DNA of 64,000 nucleotides from Madurella fahalii (Eukaryota; Ascomycota; Sordariomycetes; Sordariales): assembly GCA_029876055.1 (NCBI GenBank), contig CM056875.1, forward strand, positions 3,056,001 to 3,120,000, given 5' to 3'. The notes beneath the pieces were generated by a model. The model was not told the DNA's origin, searched no databases, and was given only the letters and a program-made list of their open reading frames with translations. Made by a program: the position numbers and the translations under genes. This document shows positions 44,585-56,012 of the stretch, piece after piece. Positions within the stretch are counted from its first letter, which is position 1. Each line of letters opens with the position of its first letter.

Positions 44585-46212
44585 ATGCAGCCCAAATTCT
44601 ACAACATCATCAATGATGAGCTGCGGGGCAGCGACAACACACACCAAGTGACTGACCCCAGGACCGAGGAGGCGCTCTGGCCGTGCCCGATCGCCACGAC
44701 CCAAGACTTTGAGGATGCCGTCGCTGCTGCCCGACAGGCATTTAAGACGTGGTCCAAGACGACCGTCCCCGAGCGCCAGGCGCTGCTGGTGAAGCTGGCC
44801 GATGTCATCAAGGAGAACGCTGAGGAGCTCGCCAATATCCTGGTGAAAGAGTCAGGAAAATCGGTACGTCGTGAGCTTCGCCGTTATGCGCATACAGCAC
44901 AACTGGCAATGAGCTGACTAGGATACACAGAAAATCCTCGCCGACATAGATGTCCAAGCAGCCATTGCTCAGTGTCTCTACTTCTGTCAGTGTAACTAGC
45001 GTATTCCTGCCTCAACACGCAGCTAACACGCCTCCTTCAGCCCAGAACGCCCTCGAGGACGAAGTCCAATACGAAGATGCCAACAGCAAGGTCATCGCAA
45101 CACACATCCCGCTTGGCGTCGTAGGGGCCATCTGCCCCTGGAACTTCCCCCTGATCCTCAGCAACCTCAAGGTTGTCTCGTCGCTCGTAACCGGTAACTG
45201 CGTCATCGTAAAGCCCTCGCCCTTCACGCCCTACGCTGTCATGAAATGGGTCGAGCTCAGCCGCGGGATCCTCCCACCAGGCGTCTTCCAGGTCCTCAAC
45301 GGCGGGGCGGACCTCGGCGCCTCCATGACGCTCCACCCGGGCATCGACAAGATCAGCTTCACGGGCACCATCGCGACGGGCAAGCGCGTCATGGCGAGCT
45401 GCGCCAAGACGCTCAAGAAAGTAACCCTCGAGCTGGCGGGCAACGACGCCTGCATCGTCTGCCCGGACGCTGACCTCGACAAGACGGTCCCGAGCGTGGC
45501 CAGCGGCGGCTTCTTCAATGCCGGGCAGGTGTGCGTGGCGAGCAAGCGCATCTACGTGCACGAGAGCATCTACGAAGAGTTCCTCGACAGGCTCGTCCAG
45601 GAGGTCGAGCGCTCGTACGCCATCCAGGAGGACCACAGTGCGCCGAGCGTGTTTGGGCCCGTGTCCAACAAGGTGCAGTTTGATGTCGTCAAGGGCATCA
45701 TCGAGGACTGCAAGAAGAACGGCTACAAGATCGTCACGGGCGGCAAGACGCAGGCCGTTGCGGCCAGCGGGAAGGGCTTCTGGCTGCCGCCGACCATCGT
45801 CTCCAAGCCGCCCGAGGACTCGATCCTCGTGCAGGAGGAGCAGTTTGGTACAGTCCCCTCCCTCCCCCCTCACCGAAAACCTAAACCTTTGAGAAGCTTT
45901 TGGTTCGTGCTAACTAGGAAACTAGGGCCCGTCCTCCCGATCCTCTCCTGGTCCTCCGAAGACGACGTCATAGCCCGCGCCAACCTGGCCAACGCCGGCC
46001 TGGGCGCGTCGGTCTACTCGTCGGACCTGGCGCAGGCCGAGCGCATCGCCCGCCGGCTCGATTCGGGCAGCGTGTGGATCAACCAGAGCGAGCGGCCCAA
46101 CCCCGGCGCCTTCTTTGGCGGCATCAAGGATAGCGGGTTCGGCGGCGAGATGGGCAAGCAAGGTCTACTGTCATATGCGTACACCAAGTGTCTGCACTTT
46201 CCCAAGAACTGA
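44585..46212 (+). CDS. NAD(P)-dependent aldehyde dehydrogenase
   Basis: Four exons (44585–44863, 44931–44985, 45041–45847, 45926–46212) give 475 residues. Canonical ALDH landmarks are present: the nucleotide-binding region (GAICPWNFPLILSNLKVV, IVKPSPFTPYAVMKW), the general base Glu in VTLELAGNDACIV, the nucleophile Cys in GGFFNAGQVCVASKRIYV and the C-terminal GAFFGGIKDSGFGGEMGKQG. It oxidises an aldehyde to the acid; substrate range cannot be read from sequence. The second exon is only 55 nt, and its donor is GTCAGT. No peroxisomal or mitochondrial signal is evident, so it is probably cytosolic. It lies upstream of a thiolase on the same strand, about 950 bp away, so a link through an acid or acyl-CoA pathway is possible but weak. 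Confidence 0.92.
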
Positions 46213-47162
46213 GAGAGATGGCGTGACGGTAGGGGAGGGAATTGTGTATATTTGGACTGCCAGACAATTCTATGTTTGTTCAGTCGTATTGTCGCGTGGG
46301 CGGCATCTGAACGAAATCCGTTTGTGCCTGCTTCCGGGTTCTTCGCCCGACACCTGCTTCCCTGGCCGATGAAACCGTGTGCCTTCCCCGGATTTCGGAG
46401 ATGTAATGGAATCAACGAACTCCCTGCCTCGGCTCCACTATCGCCCGCGGCCTTGGCGATTGCGGGGAGGCGATTACCCCACATCCGCCGGGTCTTGCCA
46501 AGCCCCGAGCCGAGCCGGAACAATGGAACCCACAGCAAAATTGAGGATTGCATTGTACACCCGTATACGTAGTTGCCATAAGAGCTGTAGATACGTGATG
46601 GTATTTATAGTGCTGATAAATATGTATAGCGTGTGGGGGATGATTACAAGTTTCAGGCGAACAAAATGTATGAAGTTGCTCCTCTCCGAGTCATGTCTGC
46701 TCATCTGATTGTCTGCCGGTTTTGGTGTAGAGGTACAGCACAAAGTATTCTCGCCTCCCCTCTCCTTTTGAAAACATCCTGCTGTTTTTATTTCTTCTGT
46801 CGATTACATGTGAATTCCTCTCTTAATGTGGTCCGGATTTGCTAGCTTTCTAGTGCCGATGGCTCGCATCTTAGAACCCCGTCGCCAGTGGCAAGGGGAG
46901 CAGAGCAACCAGCCTCGGTACGTGGGTGATGTCCCCGCAGCCGCAGCGGGGGGGATAAAAACGTGGGGAAGATGCTTCGCCGCTCGGCAGGGGTAACAAT
47001 TGAAAAGCACATGCACGACACCGAAGCATTCAAGTCTGTGTCTATCTTTCACCCTATCTCATTTTCCTGTTGGCGGTAATCTGTATTGCTTGTATATCCC
47101 GTATACCCACCTTGGAGTTTCGTGCTTTTGATTCATTCGAGCTATACACTTGAACCATCACT
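46213..47162. other. Intergenic, no gene seen
   Basis: This holds the 3' flank of the aldehyde dehydrogenase gene and the promoter side of the thiolase gene. No supported gene was found. Confidence 0.55.
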
Positions 47163-48608
47163 ATGGCGCGCAAGCAGAAACAGCCGTGCTACGTCCTCGG
47201 GGTGGGCATGACTAAGTTCATCAAGCCCCGAGGCAAGGTCGACTACACCGAGATGGGCTACGAGGCCGGCATCAAGGCCATGCTCGACGCCCAGATCTCG
47301 TACGACGACGTCGAGCAGGGCATTGCGTGCTACTGCTACGGCGACTCGACCTGCGGCCAGCGCGTCTTCTACCAGTTCGGCATGACCCAGATCCCCATCT
47401 TCAACGTCAACAACAACTGCTCTACCGGATCTACCGGTTTGGTCATGGCACGCAACGCTATCTCGGCCGGCGCCGCCGACTGCATCCTCGTCGTCGGCTT
47501 CGAGAAGATGATGCCGGGCAGTCTGCAGAGCTTCTTCAACGACCGCGAGCCGCCGCTGGGGACCACATACGCCATGATGGCGACGACGAGGGGTCTTACC
47601 AAGGCGCCGGGCGCGGCCCAGATGTTTGGCAACGCTGGCCGGGAGTATATGGAGAAGTGAGTTACGAGACACTTTCCTACCGTCCGGTCATGAGGCTAAT
47701 AACCGCTTGCTTCTAGGTTCGGCGCCAAGGCCGAGGACTTTGGTGAGATCGCGCGCATCAACCACGCGCACTCGGTCAACAACCCGTACTCGCAGTTCCA
47801 GGACGTCTACACGCTCGAGCAGATCATGGCGTCGACCAAGATCCACGAGCCGCTCACCAAGCTGCAGTGCTGCCCGACATCCGACGGCAGCGCGGCGGCG
47901 GTGCTCGTGTCGCAGGAGTTCCTGGACGCGCGACCGCACCTCAAGGGCCAGGCGGTGCTCATCGCGGGCCAGTGCATGGCGACGGACGCGCCGAGCCTCT
48001 TCTCCAAGAGCGCCATTGACCTGGTGGGGCGGGAGATGACGCAGACGGCGGCGCGGACGGCCATGGCCGAGGCGGGGGTCACGCCCGACGACTTTGCCGT
48101 GTGCGAGCTGCACGACTGCTTCAGCGCCAACGAGATGGTGCTGCTTGACGCGCTGGGCCTGTCGGAGCCGGGCAAGGCGCACGAGCTGGTGCGCGCGGGC
48201 GGCATCACGTACGGCGGCAAGGTCGTTGTCAACCCCAGCGGCGGGCTCATCTCCAAGGGCCACCCGCTCGGCGCGACGGGCATCGCGCAGTGCGCCGAGC
48301 TCGTCTGGCACCTCCGCGGCTGGGCCAACAACCGCAACGTGCCGCACACCAAGTACGCGCTGCAGCACAACCTGGGCCTGGGGGGCGCCGCCGTGGTGAC
48401 GGTCTACCGGCGCGCCGACGGCAGGGAGGCGCCCGTGGTCGACTCGGCGACGGTTGGGAGGATCAACAAGCAGGGCTACAACCCGGCAGTCGAGGCGAGG
48501 GGCTTCACGCCCGAGCAGGCCAAGGCTGTCCGGAGCAAGGACAAGGCCAATGACTTTGCCCTGACGGCCACGCTGCCCATGCTGAAGGCGGCCCAGGCGA
48601 AGGTGTAG
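47163..48608 (+). CDS. SCP-x-type thiolase (sterol carrier/lipid-transfer thiolase)
   Basis: Two exons (47163–47656 and 47717–48608, intron 60 nt) give 461 residues. The thiolase fold is marked by VLGVGMTKF at the start, the nucleophile Cys in NVNNNCSTGSTGLVMARNAI, CELHDCFSANEMVLLD and GGLISKGHPLGATGIAQC near the end. The NNNCSTGS context is that of the SCP-2/SCP-x thiolase group rather than classical 3-ketoacyl-CoA or acetoacetyl-CoA thiolases. The expected reaction is thiolytic cleavage of (often branched) 3-oxoacyl-CoA in peroxisomal beta-oxidation. The C-terminus (AQAKV) is not a canonical PTS1 tripeptide and no PTS2 is seen, so location is uncertain. No SCP-2 lipid-binding domain follows; the gene encodes the thiolase part alone. 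Confidence 0.92.
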
Positions 48609-50209
48609 ATAGACGCCCAGCTGAGGCTGCTCCGATAATGCAACCGCTGTATGTGTGTACTGTACTGTACTATGTAACGGCTCCAAGGTCATGCAGCGTC
48701 GGGTCCGTGCCTTGTTCTGCCTGAATGATGATCATGCCGCCTGGCGTCTGGCTGCGGGCTGTCAGCTGTCAGCCTCGGAAGCATTGTCCGAGAAAGAAGG
48801 TTGAGGTAGGTCCCGTCGTCTCCTGGTCAATGCCTCGCCCGCTAAAACGCGGGACTTGGTCGATGATTCCGAACGTCGAGGAAGAAAGAAACCCGGCTTG
48901 GCAAAGCATCGCTCCGGGGACCGTGCGCCCGTCACAGGTCCTTCTGCGAAGCTTCTGAAGCTTCGATTGGGCCGATCACGCACTTGGCTCTTTTCCCTCA
49001 ACGACATGGCAGATGCGACAAGCCGTGGCGAATCATGCGGCAATTCCGATCAATCTTGGTTCTGCCGACCGTGATTCGATGTTGCATTCTCACGCTGGCT
49101 TCTAGAAAAAAACCGTCATTTGTGTCTCGGAGAGCTGCGTGTCTTTTGGCGCCCGACGCCCTGCGAGTCGCTGAGGCCCAATCGATCTCGCCCACCAACT
49201 GTCTTCTCAATCTTAGTCCCCGCCCAATCTCGTTCCCTTACTCGCCTCGCTCTCCCTTTCTCTCTGCTCTCGCTTTACGGTCGGTCGATCAGCCCTCGAC
49301 ACCCGTTTCATAGCCGGTCTGTCTCCAATGGGAAGGTGTTCCAGCAAAATGGCAATTGTTTCCCCCCCCCCGTCGGTCGTCGCCGGACGGGCGCATGAAC
49401 CAGGCCGCATTTACACGGACCTCCCGGCTCTTGTGTGTTGTGACCCTGTCCCACGGCGGACCACTCGCTGGCTGCTTCCAGGCTTGGTGTCGACACCCAC
49501 TCTCCGACTTCGAACTGTCATGATCGTCCTTTTCTGTGCTTTTATTAGCCTATTTCTCCGTCGACCCTCTGATTGTGTTGATTCGGGCTGATGGAATGAG
49601 ACTCATCTTGTCCATGGACTAAGCAGGTCCCCTTGTCCTTGCAAAAGATTCCGTTCTGGTCGCCCTTCCGTTGTCCGCACCCGGTTCGCCCGGCAGTTTG
49701 TCCTTCCATGAATACTGATCGGGCATTTTACATGTCCAAGCGGGTTGGCAACCCCGTGAGCGCTGGAGCCCACCCCCCCACGCACCCTCCATCCATGCCA
49801 GTACTGAATGTACTGTACTGTGCTGCTGGTACCTGCAGCTCGCTCACGGCCCCCCTGGCCGACCCAGAGTGTTGGAGTCTGGCCCCATTCAAGGCGAGCC
49901 ACATGTGTCGCCTGCAAGTCCCCGGAACCACACTCCCCTGCTTCTGGTAAGAACTCCTCCGCTGGTTTCGGACTCCTCTGTGATCAACCGTGCTGGCTGC
50001 CCACACTTTTTTAGCCGTGAGTCGGCCAGGCCGTCCCTCCATCCCAGTTAGGTTGTGCGAGATGTCTTAAATGTCCGGGGATGGGCCCTCTCCACCCAGC
50101 CCGTGCCCGTCCCTTGCCTAGTCTGTTCTTCCCTTCCCTTCTCCCACGCAACCGGGTATCATGAGGTGTCGCCGGGTCTCAAGGCTCTAGTACGCCCACT
50201 TCACCAACC
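48609..50209. other. Long intergenic region, no gene seen
   Basis: This 1.6 kb is pyrimidine-rich in places (49215–49270) and has a C10 run near 49360. TACTGTAC-type short repeats occur at 48657–48672 and near 49810. No domain-bearing frame is present; part is probably promoter and 5' leader of the membrane protein downstream. Confidence 0.55.
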
Positions 50210-52055
50210 ATGGCTGCCAACACAGCCGACCTCTCTGGAGGGCCGGTCCTTCTCTCCCTTTCCCTGGCCACGGCGAGCTTCGCCCTGTCCACCACCTTTG
50301 TCCGCTTCTGCGTCCGGGCCGGCGTCAGCAGCGGTTTCGGGGCCGATGATTATGCCAGCGGCGTAGCCACGGTAAGTTGTCGTCTGAGTGGATGAAAAAG
50401 GAGGGGAGATGGCATGTCTGACTCGGGGTTGTGCGGATAGATAGTAGCACTAATAGGGACCATCTTTGGTATTATCGAAAGCACGGCGTCGGATCCAGCA
50501 CGTGCCTTGGAATTCGACGTGTTGGGACAGCCGTGGTATCTCATGAGCGTCACCCTCAGCAAGATTTCGATATGTCTGTTATTTATGAGCCTTCTGGGAC
50601 GGGCGCGGCAGTGGAGGATCTTGTTGGGTGTCCTGATCGTTCTCATGGCGGCCGTCAACCTCGCCTTCTCGTTGACGGTCAACCTCCAGTGTCGACCGTT
50701 GGAGAAGGTGTGGAAACCGTTGGTGGAGGGGAGTTGCTGGGATCCCAGCGTACAACTTAATTTTGGGTATTTTCAAGGCGGTTCGTCCTCGCCTACAAGC
50801 CCGGACTCAGGAGTACATCACTGACATTCCCCAGCATTTTCGGTGTTTTCCTGGGTTTTCCTTGCTCTATTTCCAGTCTTCATCGTACGGGATCTCTCCC
50901 GCGACGGCGAAAAGTCCTGGCCGTTCTACGTCACAGCCGTCCTGAGCTTTGCGTAAGTTCCTGCCAAACCCTACCTTCTTACCTCTAATGGCCACTAACC
51001 TTTGGCCACCCAAGCTCCGGGATCTTCACCATAGTCCGCACCGCCCAGACCTCCCAAACCAGCGGCACAAGCGTCTACACCCTCCACTACTTCTATATCA
51101 GCCTTATGGCCAAGTACGTCCCTCCCACTCTTCCCTCTAATGACCCACACCCTCGCCTAACCTGTCCCACACCAGCCTCGAACAGAACCTCGGCCTCATC
51201 TCGGCCAACGTGCTCGTCCTGGGCCCGCTCTTCTCCCCGACCTCCTCTCGCCGCAGCAACAAGAACCGCAGCCGAAGCCGCAAGAAAGCCCGGCGCGACC
51301 CCTACAGCTCCGCCTCCTCGGCCGGCAGCTCCCGCAGCCGCAAGAGCACTAATACCAACGGCACAAAGCGCGCCAACGGCAAGCCCAAACCCCCCACCAG
51401 CCGCACGGGCAGCAGCCAGAGCATCACGCGGCCCATCACGCGCGCCAGCTCCCGAGCGAGCTCGAACCGCGACGGCGCCGAGATCGACATCGAGCACGTG
51501 GCGGCGGCGGTGGTGGTGGATAGGAGATTGAGCGGGCTGATCATCCAGGGTCCGGGGGTGGTGGGGAACCAAGGGGACGGGAGCGAGGGCAACAAGACGC
51601 GGTACGGGTACGGGAACGACGACGACGACGACGATGACGAGTATGACCTGGGCGATCCGCGGCACCGCAGACGGCCGAGTTCTTTGGGCGGGGACGACGA
51701 CGACAACGACGATGACGACATTAGTGACGACGAGGATGGGGAGGATGATGATGATGATGATGATGATGATGGCGAGGATATCGACCTCGAGGCCTGGCCG
51801 CGCGGCATCATCAAGACTGTTAGCGTCGAGGTCGTCGAGGAGATCAACACCGAGTATGTCGCGGCCAACGGGAATAATCCTGGCGGTGCGGGCGCCGGTG
51901 CCGGTGCTGGGCAGGGCGTCGGGAGGAACAGCATCATTATCATGCCCGGCAGCAGGCAGCAGCGCGCGGGGATGGACAGTGTGGACCGGGTGAGCGGGGC
52001 GAGCGGCGTTGAGCAGGATTGGGAGGCGATGTTGAGGGCCGGGCCGCCGAGATGA
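50210..52055 (+). CDS. Rhodopsin-like (Pth11-related) integral membrane protein with acidic tail
   Basis: Five exons (50210–50371, 50441–50780, 50835–50952, 51015–51113, 51176–52055) total 1599 nt, 532 residues. The first ~270 residues have about seven hydrophobic helices with fungal rhodopsin-like signatures (GFGADDYASGVAT, WYLMSVTLSKISICLLFMSL, LQCRPLEKVWKP, YFQGAFSVFSWVFLALFPVF, LHYFYISLMANLEQNLGLIS). No signal peptide or CFEM domain is present, unlike the receptor at 1562–3116. The cytoplasmic tail is a basic Ser/Arg/Lys-rich stretch, then Asp-rich tracts encoded by GAC and GAT runs (51619–51642 and 51744–51770), then a Gly/Ala linker. Two donors (GTTCGT, GTACGT) are non-optimal, but every join keeps phase. 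Function unknown; sensing or scaffolding at a membrane is plausible. Confidence 0.85.
51744..51770 (+). repeat. GAT microsatellite encoding poly-Asp
   Basis: An uninterrupted run of GAT codons lies inside the last exon of the rhodopsin-like gene; a shorter GAC run lies at 51619–51635. Confidence 0.9.
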
Positions 52056-52664
52056 GGTGTTGTCTTTGCTTTTCCTTTTTCTTCCCCTTTTTTTTTCTGT
52101 CCGTCCGGGTCTTTATGATTGGTGTTGGGGTCGTTGTCGTTCGTTTCTACCTTTGGTTGGTGGGGGCGCGCCGAGTGCAAATGGGAACCGGCGCTGGATT
52201 ATGATGGTCACTCTTTTAGACGGTGTATGTTGGTTTCTCTTGGCTGGCAGCGTCGGCGTTGGAAAGACATAAGCAAAGGCGGCAAACGGGACGGCGGCAA
52301 AAGTCTAGCGGGCGTTCTCTGTCATTCTTCGTTGTGGGCAGGATTCGATTCCTGCCTGGGCTGATAGACGATACCCGTGTACGATTATAGGATGGTTGCT
52401 TTGGTCCGGCTTTTTACTTTTTAAGGTTATATATAGACATATGAGATAATGGTACTCGTGCTGCACTTGTCATCCTCTTTCTATTGCGGAACGGTGGTAT
52501 CAACCTCCCACGCCGGCTCTGTATATGATGCCGACAACCCCGTCATGCAAGACATCCCTATATGTACATACTATGATACAACGGCCGAAAGTCACGGTCC
52601 CAGGCCATGCTTTGTGCCTCATCCAATTCCATTTTTTTACACACATACCAACTTTTCGCGCATC
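52056..52664. other. Convergent intergenic region
   Basis: This lies between the stops of the rhodopsin-like gene and the PPR gene. A tRNA-like arm near 52340 was examined and rejected. No gene is seen. Confidence 0.55.
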
Positions 52665-54560
52665 TCACCATACACGCCCCCAATTCGCCGGTAGATTCCT
52701 ATTCCCATGGCCCTTAATAACCCCACTCAGAAAGTCGATCATGAACTGCTCCTCCGCATATCCCAACCTCCACCGCGCCTTCAAGTCCTCGTACACATCC
52801 AACACCCTCTCCGTGTTAGAGCACCGCGCGAATGCCTTGATCGCCCACATCGCCAGCCACGTCTTGATCTCGAGCCCGTCCACCCCCGAATCTAACGCTG
52901 AGATAAGCGCGCCCCAAATCCCCTCCAGCCTCTGCTCGTTCCACGCGGCTCCCTCATACCCCCCGTGCCGCGCAAAGCCTTTGAACAAGGCTAAGAAGAT
53001 TGCTCCGTGCAGGGGGATCTTGAACAGCTTCATGTCGTCGAGATACTTGGCAACTTTGGATAGGTTTCCAATCTCGACACCGTAGTGATTTACTAGGATG
53101 CGGTAGGTTTGCAGGTCGGGGGCGAGCAGCGTGACGCCCTGGAAATTAGGGGGTTTAGCCGTGGGGTTCTTCTCGCACGCGCGGCGGCGAAGCTTTCCAA
53201 ACATGAGCAGGGCGGTGGTGATGGCGCGGTTGGAGATGGGCGTGCGGACGGGTATGTCGGGGGCGTGAGCCGCAGTGCTAAGCGCCTTCATGCGCTCGTA
53301 GAGGCGCTCGGCGGTGGATTCTTCGCCCGACCTGAGCAGGCCCGAGATCATGGCGTTGAGCGGGACCGTGTCGATGACCTCGCCCGCCAGGATCATCTCC
53401 CTGTAGGCGGCGCGCATGCCGGATGTGTCCATTTTGAGGCCGAAGAAGTGGATCAGGCTGGTGTAGTGGTAGCGGTTGTAGCGGTGACCGCGGGCCGACA
53501 TCTCGCGATAGATCATCTCGGCGAGGGTGAAATTGCCGGACTTGGAGGCCACGTCGAAGAGGATGTTGAAGGTCACGTCTGTGCCCATGACGCCGGCCTC
53601 ACACTCCATCTCGCGCCACTGTTTGAGGGCGGCCTCGGTTTCCACCTCGGAAACGACGCCGACGTATTTGCTGGCGAAGGCGATGGCCGAGTTCCATTCG
53701 GCGCTCGTCAGAGGGATGCCGGTGTTCTTGACATCGGCAATGATGGAGAAGTAGCGCAGCATGGACTTTGAGTCGCGCTTCTCGGGCTGACCGAAGGCCT
53801 TAAGGAGATGGTGGCGTAGCCGGCCGTGGATATACAACATGCGCGGCTCGGGGATGCGCTGGTATATCTCGTAGATCTCGTCGAGATCAATCTTATGAGG
53901 GCTTCTTAGGCGGTTGAGCACGGCGAAGCGGAGCTCCCATAGCGTCTTTTGCTCCTCTTCGCCGGCCTGGATCACCTGCTCGAGGGACGGGTAGTCGACA
54001 TCCTCCTTGGTACGCGCAAGCGAGACTTTGGGGGCGTCGGCGGCGGCATAGCCGCGCATATAGGGGTCACGGACAAATTGGAGGTAATCGTCGACTGAGC
54101 CAATCTCTTCGCCATCGTAGGGGTCGACAAGCGCAAGCAGCTCTTCTTCGGTGAGGCTGTCCCGCGGCTTCGACTCTTTTTGCGGCTTGGTGTGGGGATT
54201 TGGGTCGGGATGAGCGTCTTCCGCCTCTGGCGCTGGCGCTGTGGCTGCGGCCGCATGATGCCCGCGCACCGGTGATACGGAGGGCCCGGAAGAGTTGCCA
54301 ACGCGGGTGCTGGATATTCGAAGAGCCGGACCGGTCCACAGCGGGCGGCGTAGGCGCACTGCAGACCGTGGACTCCCGGCACCAATGCTTCGTGCTGCAG
54401 CACAGCCGCCGTGAAAACCCGACGCAGGCCCTCCACCGTGGCTATAGGGGCAGGCTGGAAACGGTGCGGCAGCGGCAGACCAGTTCGACGACAACGACGG
54501 GCGGTGCAAGGAGAGAATGGCGCCGCATATCGACCCGTCAATTCGGCTATAGGCTCTCAT
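52665..54560 (-). CDS. Mitochondrial pentatricopeptide-repeat (PPR) protein
   Basis: A single exon encodes 631 residues. The N-terminus (MRAYSRIDGSICGAILSLHR) is Arg-rich and Ser-rich with no acidic residues apart from one Asp, fitting a mitochondrial presequence; a low-complexity Pro/Ala/Glu linker follows to residue ~150. The body is helical with PPR units between about 300 and 420, for example TDVTFNILFDVASKSGNFTL, HYTSLIHFFGLKMDTSGMRA and LNAMISGLLRSGEESTAERL. PPR proteins bind organellar RNA and control processing, stability or translation of mitochondrial transcripts; the RNA target is unknown. The divergent neighbour is a mitoribosomal protein gene, sharing a 634-bp upstream region, which fits a joint role in mitochondrial gene expression. 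Confidence 0.87.
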   Translation of the reverse strand: MRAYSRIDGSICGAILSLHRPSLSSNWSAAAAPFPACPYSHGGGPASGFHGGCAAARSIGAGSPRSAVRLRRPLWTGPALRISSTRVGNSSGPSVSPVRGHHAAAATAPAPEAEDAHPDPNPHTKPQKESKPRDSLTEEELLALVDPYDGEEIGSVDDYLQFVRDPYMRGYAAADAPKVSLARTKEDVDYPSLEQVIQAGEEEQKTLWELRFAVLNRLRSPHKIDLDEIYEIYQRIPEPRMLYIHGRLRHHLLKAFGQPEKRDSKSMLRYFSIIADVKNTGIPLTSAEWNSAIAFASKYVGVVSEVETEAALKQWREMECEAGVMGTDVTFNILFDVASKSGNFTLAEMIYREMSARGHRYNRYHYTSLIHFFGLKMDTSGMRAAYREMILAGEVIDTVPLNAMISGLLRSGEESTAERLYERMKALSTAAHAPDIPVRTPISNRAITTALLMFGKLRRRACEKNPTAKPPNFQGVTLLAPDLQTYRILVNHYGVEIGNLSKVAKYLDDMKLFKIPLHGAIFLALFKGFARHGGYEGAAWNEQRLEGIWGALISALDSGVDGLEIKTWLAMWAIKAFARCSNTERVLDVYEDLKARWRLGYAEEQFMIDFLSGVIKGHGNRNLPANWGRVW

Positions 54561-55194
54561 GAGCTGTCGTCCAACATGATGGCCTGCCGTCTAGCCCAGC
54601 CTCATGCCCCGAGGAGTTGCAGTCGGTTTGAGCGGTTCGGGGGCGGGGGGAGGGACGTTAGGGATGGGCGCTGCGGCGGTGGTTGTCGCTTTGGCCAGTT
54701 TCCGATAGATGGAAAAAGTCAAGTCGAGGAAGCTTATCGCGGGCCTCGAATTGCTGCGCCGAGCATCCGCAGCGGGACAGGGGCCGCAGGGGCCACGCAA
54801 GGCTAACAGCGACAGCTTGGAGCAGCGGGTCCGGGTGCAGGTGGTTTGGCTATCGGTGAGGGGGACAAAATTTTGCCGGAGCTTGCCCGAACCTGCGAAC
54901 TGAATCGCGAAATTTGGGGACCTGGACCGTGCTCCGAGGTGGAAGAAGCCGCAAAGCTCACTCCATACCTGTCTCCGGCAATCCGAACAACGACCTGCAC
55001 CCTCCAACGAGAACACGGTCCGGCATCTGCTGTAGAGAGGGGAGGGTCCAATGGTTCCGATCTAATCTCCTCTGTGACCCTCAGTTGACCGTCAATTGAG
55101 GCCCTGCCGTCCCCTCCACATCTCCCCTCGAACCACCGCTACGCATACAACAACCGGGGCAGCCACTCGAATACCAAAGAAAAAAGGGGACAAA
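54561..55194. promoter_or_regulatory. Shared upstream region of PPR and mS23 genes
   Basis: This 634-bp region separates divergent starts of two mitochondrial gene-expression genes. It is GC-rich with no identified motif. Co-regulation is inferred from arrangement only. Confidence 0.4.
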
Positions 55195-56012
55195 ATGGGC
55201 AAAGCCCGCCAATTTCTCGCGGCCCGCGTCTACCAGGCCGCCGAGCACCATATACAGTCGTCCAGGGACGCGGCCAGGGTGACGCCTGCCGTACCTGCGC
55301 CGTGGGTGGAAGCGGTGCGGCTCATCCCACCGGCCGAGATCCTAACGCGCACATACCCCGTCCAGCACACCAAGCCCAGGCCGATGCGACATGGCGGGCG
55401 GCAAGCCCCCAATATCTACCGCCCCACGCGGATCGTGCACCCAGAGGACCGCCTCCGCCAGGAATTCTACCAAGACCACCCGTGGGAGCTGGCGCGCCCC
55501 AAGCTGGTGCTCGAACTCGACGGCCAGGATGCGCGGGCGCGGGATTGGAGCAAGGGGCTGAGGCAGCCGGGGATGAAGCTTAGTGGTGAGAGGTAGGTTA
55601 ACTTCTTTTTCCCGTTTCTGTCCTGGGATATTTCACCGAAGAGAGAGACCAGTTGGCTGACACTGCCTGCAACTACAGCGTCGTCCAGCGCCAGCTCTGG
55701 CTCATGGAGGTCAGGGGGGTGCCCAAGCAGCGGGCGTACGACATTGCGCGCAAGGAGTTCTACAAGCTGCGGCAGCAGGAGGAGATTGAGCGCAGGATAG
55801 CCGTCGAGGAGGCGCGCATGTACGGCGGCTACTTTGGCGAGACGGACCTGCAGGTTGGCATGAAGATCGAGGACCGCGCATACGAGAGCTGGAAGAAGTG
55901 GGCCACGGACAACATCACCCGACTCGAGGTTGACAGGGAGGCGGCCTATGCCAACGTTGTGGATCCGACGGTCGACGACAAGGCAATCCCAGAAGAAGAA
56001 ATCCTGGCATGA
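55195..56012 (+). CDS. RSM25: Mitochondrial small-subunit ribosomal protein mS23 (Rsm25)
   Basis: Two exons (55195–55592 and 55679–56012, intron 86 nt) give 243 residues. The N-terminus MGKARQFLAARVYQAAEHHI, the segment PAPWVEAVRLIPPAEILTRTYP and the block RIVHPEDRLRQEFYQDHPWELARPK are typical of fungal Rsm25/mS23. The second half is helical and charged (VVQRQLWLMEVRGVPKQRAY, DIARKEFYKLRQQEEIERRI). The protein belongs to the small subunit of the mitochondrial ribosome. The start is the first ATG giving the conserved MG(K/R) N-terminus; an upstream extension of the frame lacks conservation. The splice AG|C gives Ser at the join. Confidence 0.92.

Noticed and set aside
52320..52362. tRNA-like T-arm (GCAGG...ATTCGATT...CCTGC)
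   Set aside because: The loop is eight rather than seven bases, and no matching anticodon, D-arm or acceptor stem could be built on either strand.
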